Positions 5,801 to 10,922 of a stretch of DNA of 10,922 bases are shown here, piece after piece; position 1 is the first letter of the stretch; each line of letters starts with the position of its first letter. The position numbers and the translations under genes were made by a program. The notes under the pieces were generated by a model, which saw only the letters and a list, made by a program, of their open reading frames with translations, searched no databases and was not told where the DNA came from. This DNA comes from CAZTTG01 sp964615935 (GTDB lineage: Bacteria > Planctomycetota > UBA1135 > GCA-002686595). The stretch spans positions 1 through 10,922 of the forward strand of contig CAZTTG010000144.1 of the NCBI GenBank assembly GCA_964615935.1, in the 5' to 3' direction.

Positions 5801-7987
5801 ATGAGCAGGGGCAAGATGAGGAACACCGCGGCGCTGATCCTGGGGCTGGCGTTGATCGGGTCTCAGGGGGGGTGCACCTCGGGGATCGGACGGTCCGCGC
5901 CGGGCTTTGCGAGCGAGGCCGAGGCACCGGGCGCCGAGGCCAGCGCCTTCGATCTGGGAGACGCCGACGAGCTCTGGATCCTGCCGCAGGAGGAATCCCG
6001 CTCGCCGGTCCTGGGAGCGCGGTTTTCGGGTTTCGACGTGCCCCTCTACACCAAGGACGGCACGCTCGAGGACGGGGAGGCGGCCTCGGACGACGGCCTC
6101 GCCCTCGCCGACGTCCCCGGCTGCGGCGGGCTGGTGGCCGACCGGCCGGAGGGCGGCGGCCGCGTGGTGGTGCCCCTGGAGCACACCGACGTCGCCTGCG
6201 AGGTCCGCGGCAACGTGGCCACGGTCGAGGTCCTCCAGAAGTTCCGCAACCCCTACGACGGCAAGATCGAGGCGGTCTACGTCTTCCCCCTGCCGCACGA
6301 CGCGGCGGTGCACGGCTTCCTGATGGTCATCGGCGAGCGCCGGATCCGCGGCATCGTGGCCGAGCGGGAGGAGGCCGAGCGCATCTACCGCCAGGCGCGC
6401 GCCATGGGGCACGTGGCCTCGCTGCTCTCCCAGGAGCGGCCCAACGTCTTCACCCAGAAGGTGGCCAACATCGAGCCCGGGGCGGCCATCGACATCCAGA
6501 TCGAGTACTTCCACACCCTGCCCCTGGTGGACGGCTGGTTCGAGCTCCACTACCCCATGGTGGTGGGCCCGCGCTTCAACCCGCCCGGCACGCGCGCGGC
6601 CGGCACGGGCATCGCCGCGGTCTCGACCGACGCCTGGCGCACCTCCGGCCAGGCGACCGAGGTCCCCTACCTGCGGCCGGACGAGCGCAGCGGGCACGAT
6701 ATCGCCCTCTCGGTGGACCTCGACGCGGGCGCCGAGCTCGAGGGCCTCGCCTGCAACTCCCACCGGATCGAGGTGGAGCGCGGCGAGGCGGGCCAGACCC
6801 TGGTGCGGCTCGCGCCCGACGATCGCCTGCCCAACAAGGACTTCGTGCTGCGCTACCGGGTGGCCGGGGACCGGACCAAGGCCGCCTTCCTGAGCCAGCG
6901 GGACGAGACCGGCGGCTACTTCACCCTGGTGCTCCACCCGCCGCGCGACCTGGCCAGCGTGACGCGCCAGGCCATGGAGATGGTCTTCGTGATCGACTGC
7001 TCGGGGAGCATGGACGGCGAGCCCATGGATCTGGCCCGCGCGGCCGTGCGCCGCGGGCTGGACCTCCTGCGCCCGCAGGACAGCTTCCAGATCATCCCCT
7101 TCTCGGAGAGGGCCGGGAAGATGGCCCGCGCCCCCATCGAGGCGAGCTCGAGGAACCTGCGCCGCGGTCGCGACTTCGTGGACCGCCTGCGGGCCAACGG
7201 CGGCACCATGATGATCCACGGCGTGCGCACGGCCCTGAGCTACCGTCCGGACCCCGAGCGCCAGCGCCTGATCGCCTTCCTGACCGACGGCTTCATCGGC
7301 AACGAGGAGGAGATCCTCTCCGAGATCCAGTCGGCCATCGGGGACACGCGCATCTTCAGCTTCGGCATCGGCTCCTCGCCCAACCGCTTCCTCCTGTCGG
7401 CCATGGCGCGCGAGGGCCGCGGCGCGGCGGCCTTCGTGGGCCTCTCCGACGACCCCGCCGAGCTCATGCAGGCCTGCTTCGAGCGCATCAGCCACCCGGC
7501 CCTCAGCGACATCCGGATCGACTGGGGCGCGCTGGGGGTCACCGAGGTCTTCCCCGGCCGGGTGCCCGACCTCTTCTGCGGCCGTCCGATCACCCTGGTG
7601 GGCCGCATGGAGGCCGATCCGGCGGAGCTGCCCGGCTACGAGGTCCTCGTCGAGGGCTCGATGGGCCGCGCGCGCCTGCACCTCCCGGTCTCCGTCTGCC
7701 CCGACGGCCCCCCGGCCGAGCACCGGGCCCTGCCCTGGATCTGGGCCCGCGCCAAGATCGCCGACCTCACCTCCCGCGCCCGCGGCGCGCGGGGCGAGGG
7801 CGAGCTCGAGGGCATCGCCGCCCAGGTCCGCGACCTGGCCCTGGCGTACGGCCTGGTTTCCGCCTACACCTCCTTCGTCGCGGTGGACTCGCTGTCGCAG
7901 ACCGCCGGCGAGTACGGCACCACCGTCCCGGTGGCCGTCCCGGTGCCCGAGGGCGTGCGCTACGAGACGACGGTGGGCGGGGGTTGA
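5801..7987 (+). CDS. Exported VIT and VWA domain protein (inter-alpha-trypsin-inhibitor-like)
   Basis: This is a 728-residue exported protein. The N-terminus is MSRGKMRNTA followed by a hydrophobic stretch to about residue 20 and C25 in SQGGC. This could be a lipoprotein signal, but the lipobox is poor, with Gln at -3. A linker of about 95 residues leads to a VIT domain (about 122-262), with VEVLQKFRNPYDGKIEAVYVFPLP, then AEREEAERIYRQA and NVFTQKVANIEPG. The VWA domain starts at about residue 392. Its metal-ion-dependent adhesion site is complete: D399-C-S401-G-S403, T469 in GGTMM and D496 in LTDG. The C-terminal region ends in LALAYGLVSAYTSFVAVD, a motif seen in bacterial VIT/VWA proteins. 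No sortase signal or C-terminal TM is visible. The likely role is metal-dependent adhesion or complex assembly in the envelope. It is the last gene of the sigma-factor cluster, 20 bases after the previous stop. A longer open frame starting at 5309 is an out-of-frame reading of the preceding gene. Confidence 0.9.
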   Translation: MSRGKMRNTAALILGLALIGSQGGCTSGIGRSAPGFASEAEAPGAEASAFDLGDADELWILPQEESRSPVLGARFSGFDVPLYTKDGTLEDGEAASDDGLALADVPGCGGLVADRPEGGGRVVVPLEHTDVACEVRGNVATVEVLQKFRNPYDGKIEAVYVFPLPHDAAVHGFLMVIGERRIRGIVAEREEAERIYRQARAMGHVASLLSQERPNVFTQKVANIEPGAAIDIQIEYFHTLPLVDGWFELHYPMVVGPRFNPPGTRAAGTGIAAVSTDAWRTSGQATEVPYLRPDERSGHDIALSVDLDAGAELEGLACNSHRIEVERGEAGQTLVRLAPDDRLPNKDFVLRYRVAGDRTKAAFLSQRDETGGYFTLVLHPPRDLASVTRQAMEMVFVIDCSGSMDGEPMDLARAAVRRGLDLLRPQDSFQIIPFSERAGKMARAPIEASSRNLRRGRDFVDRLRANGGTMMIHGVRTALSYRPDPERQRLIAFLTDGFIGNEEEILSEIQSAIGDTRIFSFGIGSSPNRFLLSAMAREGRGAAAFVGLSDDPAELMQACFERISHPALSDIRIDWGALGVTEVFPGRVPDLFCGRPITLVGRMEADPAELPGYEVLVEGSMGRARLHLPVSVCPDGPPAEHRALPWIWARAKIADLTSRARGARGEGELEGIAAQVRDLALAYGLVSAYTSFVAVDSLSQTAGEYGTTVPVAVPVPEGVRYETTVGGG

Positions 7988-8001
7988 TCGCTCGCGGACA
8001 C

Positions 8002-8017
8002 GCCCTCTCGAGAGGGC
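8002..8017. terminator. Palindrome between convergent genes, candidate bidirectional terminator
   Basis: GCCCTCTCGAGAGGGC is a perfect 16-base palindrome (six-pair stem with TCGA loop in RNA) in the 48-base gap between the VIT/VWA stop and the protease stop. No T run follows on either strand, so intrinsic termination is uncertain. The position is exactly where a shared terminator is expected. Confidence 0.5.
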
Positions 8018-8035
8018 TGGACCCCCGTCCCCCCG

Positions 8036-8431
8036 TCAGGGGCAGAAAGTGGCGACCAGCCCGTCACTGAGGTTGAACTGGGCGCCACCACCGGCCGTAT
8101 CACGGAACCAGAACTGGAAGTACCAGGTCTCGCCGAGGCTGATCAGGCCCGCGGGCTGGGGCGGGTTGGTGAGGTCCAGCGGGAACGATGCGTGGCCGAG
8201 TGAATCGGACAGGACCACCGGCAGGCGGAAGATCCCGGCACCTCCCGAGCCGACGCAGCGGACGCCGTTTCCGAAGGGAATCGACGCCTGGGAGCCGCCG
8301 TAGTAGAAGAGGCCGGCCTTGTTGGCCGGAGCTCCTGAGACCCTCAGGACGAGGTCGTTGTCCCCCACGCTGGTGGAACCGCTGAAGCCCATCACCGCTC
8401 CGGGGCCGGCCGAGTTGGGCGAGACCGTGCA
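8036..8431 (-). other. C-terminal Cys-framed module of the protease
   Basis: These 131 residues start at CTVSPNS and end at TFCP. Visible marks are GFSGSTSVGDN, GLFYYG, PFGNGVRCVG, WYFQFWFRD and FNLSDGL, with cysteines near both ends and one central. From memory, this pattern recurs at the C-termini of many otherwise unrelated secreted proteins in Planctomycetota, which suggests a sorting, anchoring or binding module. That recollection could not be checked here. Confidence 0.5.
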
Positions 8432-10201
8432 GTAGTTGGTGGGATCGAGGCAGTTGCCGGTCGCGACTCCACTCACCACCAGGGCGAAGTCGGCGTCGAG
8501 GGCAGGAGTCTCGAGGTGTGAATCCTGGTTGATCTCGTCCGCGTGGACCTCCACCCTCCAGGCGCCGGGAGCCGGATCGGGGACGATCACGTTCTCGACC
8601 GTGTCGATGGTGTTGGACACGATGCCGGGAGAAGACGCGTTGCCGCCGTGAAGGCCGTCGTTCCCCCAGTAGACGGTTCCGACGGGGTCGATGACCCTCA
8701 GGGAGAGATCGTTGATGCGGTGCTGGCTCGATGAGGTGGTACCCGGCGGATCGAGGTAGACGAGGGTCGCGTGGAGCTCCGTCTCCCCGGGCTCCACCGT
8801 CAGGTCGTAGCCGGCGATCTGCAGGGGGTAGAGCACGTCGGTCTCGTCGACGATGAAGATGCTGTTGCGCCGGTCGTAGAGCTTCTCGACGTCGGCGCGG
8901 CCCCATCCCTGGTGCACGCGCGTGAGGTCGTGCAGCCATCCGCTGAAGGGATAGGCCGAGGCGCAGTTGATGAGCATGGCCCGTGCGGTAGATGACTTCG
9001 GTCTGCTCTCGAAGACCGTCGCCCCCCCCGGCGTATTGCCGAAGAGACCGGCGTGCCACATCTGGAAGAAGAGCCCGAAGTGGCCGGCCGTCGCCGGCGT
9101 CGCCGCGCTGGTTCCTCCGAACTGTTCGTACCTGCCGTCGTCGCTGGTCGTGTGGATCCAATCGTACCAGTAGCAGAGGTCGGGTTTGATGCGGCCGTCG
9201 GCAGCGGGTCCGATGCTCCCGGTGACCTGCCAGGCGTCATCCGCGAGGCTCAGGGTGTTCTGGTGGTTGACGGCGCCCACGGACACCACGTTCTTGGCCC
9301 AGGCGTAGTAAAGGGTGTTCTGAGAACCATAGTTGCCCATCGCCTGAAGGATCACGATGTTCAGGTGAAACAGGATATGGTCCAGCTCCAACGACTGGTT
9401 GGTGTAATTCACCCCATTGCCCGCGCCCCAACTGTTGGTCTGGAAGACCGCCTCGTAGGGAGGGAGGAGGAGCTCCGCCGTATGTGCGTAGCGGTGGGTC
9501 ACGACCAGGTTGGAGGCGAAGATGTGCTTGCCGTCGGGCAGGAGGCCACGCGCGGCGGGGTTCCCGGTTCCGTCGCCGAAGACGATCCCCGCGACCGGCG
9601 TTCCGTGAAAGGTGTGCGTGTGGTTGCCCCCGTGAATCAGAGGCGGATTCGACTGGAAGTCCTGGTGAGCTTCGAGCAGTCCACTGTCCATGACCTCTCC
9701 GGCGACCCCTTGGCCGGTCATCCCGACCACGGCTTCCAGGTGGTTCGCTCCGCCGTCTTCTCGCACGTTATCCATGCAGAAGTGCACCGGGAACCAGCGG
9801 TCGATCCAGACGATCTCCGGCCAGCCGGCGACCGTGGCGAGTTGTTCGTGATCGAGCCTCGCCTCCAGGAGATAGTCCTCGGGATGCGCGGTGAGCACCT
9901 CCCCGCCGATCTCCCGAATGCGACCGGCCACCCGCGTCTTCTGCTCCGGACCGGAGCGGAAGACCTGCAGGAGGTAGCGCTGATCCTGGGGAAGGACATC
10001 GCTCCCCAGGTGCTCGAGCAGGAACGGCTCGAGGCGGTACTCGGGATGGTAGGCGCCGACCCACCGGACGTAGGGAAGAGCGGACACCGACTTCGCCGCC
10101 CCGGGCGACATCTCGACGATCTGGGCGTGGTTGGCGAGAAAGCGGTGGATCGTCCCCCCGTGCGCCTCGATGTCGCGGCGGAAGACCTCCAGGGGCGGCA
10201 C
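8036..10201 (-). CDS. Secreted S8 (subtilisin-like) serine protease, catalytic and C-terminal part of a frameshifted gene
   Basis: The open frame encodes 721 residues from a GTG at 10201, but it continues upstream without a start to a TAG at 10292-10294. The residues just before the GTG (GGVYIVQYHV) look like native protease sequence, so the GTG is not the real start. The catalytic residues of a subtilase are all present in this numbering: Asp172 (VMDSG), His199 (HGTPVAG), Asn290 (AMGN) and Ser365 (GGTSAATP). Before them is a propeptide-like region (about 1-150); after them is a beta-sandwich region (about 460-580, VEPGETELHATLVYLDP to ADFALVVSG), as in proprotein-convertase P-like domains. 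The last 131 residues form a separate Cys-framed module (CTVSPNSAGPG to LSDGLVATFCP). The protein should be exported. Composition is less GC-rich than the genes to the left. Catalytic assignment is firm; activity depends on whether the frameshift is real. Confidence 0.9.
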   Translation of the reverse strand: MPPLEVFRRDIEAHGGTIHRFLANHAQIVEMSPGAAKSVSALPYVRWVGAYHPEYRLEPFLLEHLGSDVLPQDQRYLLQVFRSGPEQKTRVAGRIREIGGEVLTAHPEDYLLEARLDHEQLATVAGWPEIVWIDRWFPVHFCMDNVREDGGANHLEAVVGMTGQGVAGEVMDSGLLEAHQDFQSNPPLIHGGNHTHTFHGTPVAGIVFGDGTGNPAARGLLPDGKHIFASNLVVTHRYAHTAELLLPPYEAVFQTNSWGAGNGVNYTNQSLELDHILFHLNIVILQAMGNYGSQNTLYYAWAKNVVSVGAVNHQNTLSLADDAWQVTGSIGPAADGRIKPDLCYWYDWIHTTSDDGRYEQFGGTSAATPATAGHFGLFFQMWHAGLFGNTPGGATVFESRPKSSTARAMLINCASAYPFSGWLHDLTRVHQGWGRADVEKLYDRRNSIFIVDETDVLYPLQIAGYDLTVEPGETELHATLVYLDPPGTTSSSQHRINDLSLRVIDPVGTVYWGNDGLHGGNASSPGIVSNTIDTVENVIVPDPAPGAWRVEVHADEINQDSHLETPALDADFALVVSGVATGNCLDPTNYCTVSPNSAGPGAVMGFSGSTSVGDNDLVLRVSGAPANKAGLFYYGGSQASIPFGNGVRCVGSGGAGIFRLPVVLSDSLGHASFPLDLTNPPQPAGLISLGETWYFQFWFRDTAGGGAQFNLSDGLVATFCP

Positions 10202-10247
10202 GTGGTACTGGACGATGTAGACTCCCCCACTCGAGGGCAGCTCGAGG

Positions 10248-10631
10248 TCACGGGCGGCCGGCGGAGCTGACAGCGGGTCGAAGTCCCCGTGCTAACAGCT
10301 TGATCTCGTAGGATGTGCGACGAACGCGAGAGTACTCGCGGCCGTCCAGGCTGATGCGATAGTACGGCTGGGCTGCTTCGGCGTCGTCGCCTTCCACCCA
10401 CAGGGCGAGACGCACCGAGCTCTCGGGTACGGCGACGAGGCGCGGGGCGAAGATGCGCAGTTCCGTGGTGCGCAGGCTGGCACCGCCGGGGGCCAGGAGG
10501 TTCGTTCGCCCCCCCACCTCGATGAGCCTCGGCTCGGCCAAGCTTGCGGCGCTGGGTTCCGGGGCCGAGGCGCTGCCAGCCAGCAGTCCTGCTAGCAAGA
10601 GGGGGAGAGTCAGGGAGAACTGCAGCATCAT
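10248..10631 (-). CDS. N-terminal fragment of the frameshifted S8 protease: signal peptide and N-terminal domain
   Basis: This is a 127-residue frame starting MMLQFSLTL with a clear signal peptide (hydrophobic core, likely cleavage after ASA near residue 23), then a beta-rich domain up to YEIKLLAR (about residue 115). After that the frame turns into out-of-phase sequence (GLRPAVSSAGRP) and stops. Dropping one G from the GGGG run (plus strand 10285-10288) gives ...LLARDFDPLSAPPAARDLE... and joins directly to GGVYIVQYHV of the catalytic part. The joined protein would be 864 residues with D315, H342, N433 and S508 as catalytic residues. AGGTG lies five bases before the first of two tandem ATG codons (eight before the second). 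It has no sensible function alone other than as the export leader of the protease. Confidence 0.75.
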   Translation of the reverse strand: MMLQFSLTLPLLLAGLLAGSASAPEPSAASLAEPRLIEVGGRTNLLAPGGASLRTTELRIFAPRLVAVPESSVRLALWVEGDDAEAAQPYYRISLDGREYSRVRRTSYEIKLLARGLRPAVSSAGRP

Positions 10632-10664
10632 GGGAGCACCTGGCTGGTGGAGTGTATGGAAGCC

Positions 10665-10679
10665 CAGTAGCGCCTACTG
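10665..10679. repeat. Short inverted repeat upstream of the protease
   Basis: CAGTAG-CGC-CTACTG is a perfect six-base inverted repeat with a 3-base loop, 33 bases upstream of the protease start on the minus strand. It overlaps the stop codon of a possible upstream gene tail. It could be an operator or a weak hairpin; there is no T run. Confidence 0.35.
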
Positions 10680-10745
10680 TCGAAGCACCACCCGGTACAG
10701 GGTATGCGCTTCGAGGGTTCGGTGCTTGGGCCGATCCGGCAAGGT
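10674..10745 (-). CDS. Possible C-terminal tail of an upstream gene, partial and uncertain
   Basis: On the minus strand the last codons before the TAG at 10674-10676 read LPDRPKHRTLEAHTLYRVVLRQ, split here as LPDRPKHRTL then EAHTLYRVVLRQ. Third codon positions are mostly G or C, and the tail would end 42 bases before the protease ATG. Further upstream the frame becomes a meaningless Pro/Gly run inside the poly-G tract, so the rest of the gene, if any, is unreadable. I do not recognise a family. Confidence 0.22.
   Translation of the reverse strand, partial: TLPDRPKHRTLEAHTLYRVVLRQ
10683..10727. repeat. Second inverted repeat in the protease upstream region
   Basis: AAGCACC (10683-10689) pairs with GGTGCTT (10721-10727), extended inward by ACCC/GGGT with a two-base bulge. 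It may be a regulatory hairpin, or chance. Confidence 0.25.
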
Positions 10746-10751
10746 CGAGGC

Positions 10752-10870
10752 GGGGGGGGAGGGGGTTGATCCCGACGAAGACCGGGGGGGGGCCGGGGGG
10801 GGGGCCCCCCCGGGGGGGGGGGGGGGGGGGGTGTGGCGCGGGGTGGGGGGGGGGGGGGGGGGGGGCCCCC
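10752..10870. other. Low-complexity poly-G/poly-C tract, probable sequencing or assembly artefact
   Basis: The tract contains G runs of 20 (10812-10831) and 21 (10845-10865) plus several shorter ones, broken by C runs that could fold back on the Gs. Nothing else in the window resembles it. No gene can be read through it. The 52 bases beyond it (10871-10922) are visibly less GC-rich and may not be truly adjacent. Confidence 0.7.
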
Positions 10871-10922
10871 TCCCGTCGTATTCCAAAGACTACGAGAACA
10901 TGGCCGCGATTGTCACACTATC

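Noticed and set aside
5576..7723. A 715-codon minus-strand open frame opposite the VIT/VWA gene
   Set aside because: It is rich in His, Gly, Ala and Arg with no domain, a usual antisense by-product of high-GC codon use. The VIT and MIDAS motifs settle the plus strand.
5872..8070. A 732-codon plus-strand open frame in another phase of the VIT/VWA gene
   Set aside because: Its Arg/Pro/Gly-rich translation has no motif, and it runs through the convergent gap and past the protease stop.
9053..10270. A 405-codon plus-strand open frame opposite the protease
   Set aside because: It is antisense to the catalytic Asp, His and Ser motifs and carries no recognisable family.
10674..10886. A 70-codon Pro-rich minus-strand open frame as a proline-rich protein
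   Set aside because: The proline runs are only translated poly-G artefact. At most the last 22 codons could be a real gene tail.
1..10922. CRISPR arrays, tRNA or rRNA genes, insertion sequences, prophage genes
   Set aside because: I found no regularly spaced repeats, no RNA-gene signatures, no transposase or integrase motifs and no paired terminal repeats.

Overview
This is a very GC-rich window. Lines sampled by eye run from about 78% GC in the VIT/VWA gene to about 50-67% GC in the right-hand protease gene. Gene packing is tight and bacterial. No rRNA, tRNA, CRISPR array or transposase was recognised. The gene families suggest a Gram-negative-type envelope and a planctomycete-like bacterium: a MacA/MacB-style exporter, an ECF sigma factor beside a membrane dockerin-like protein, a VIT/VWA protein, and a secreted subtilase with a Cys-framed C-terminal module I associate with Planctomycetota. 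This taxonomic call is an inference and Myxococcota remains possible.

Left part (1-4011, minus strand): an ABC exporter operon read right to left as periplasmic adaptor, ATPase, permease 1 and permease 2 (cut by the window edge). All three junctions are 4-base stop/start overlaps (GTGA, GTGA, ATGA), so the genes are probably translationally coupled. The two permeases are clear paralogues, which suggests a heteromeric MacB/FtsX-type membrane complex.

Middle (4175-7987, plus strand): a divergently transcribed four-gene cluster with gaps of 42, 25 and 20 bases. It encodes an ECF-type sigma factor, a single-pass membrane protein with an anti-sigma-like N-terminus and an extracytoplasmic dockerin-like EF-hand pair, a small secreted protein whose pattern resembles a cohesin-like beta sandwich, and a large exported VIT + VWA protein with an intact MIDAS. 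This is the most interesting unit in the window. It may be a surface-sensing or surface-assembly module in which a dockerin/cohesin pair and metal-binding adhesion domains are wired to a sigma factor. The 163-base gap between the two operons should hold divergent promoters.

Right part (8036-10922): a convergent secreted S8 (subtilisin-like) protease, separated from the VIT/VWA gene by a 48-base gap holding a perfect 16-base palindrome. The protease reading frame is broken near its N-terminus. The signal peptide and N-terminal domain lie in one frame, and the catalytic and C-terminal parts lie in another. Removing one G from a GGGG run (10285-10288 on the plus strand) would restore a single 864-residue preproprotein. 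Beyond about 10750 the sequence degenerates into G runs of 20 and 21 bases with C runs, which looks like a sequencing or assembly artefact, so the right end should be treated with caution.
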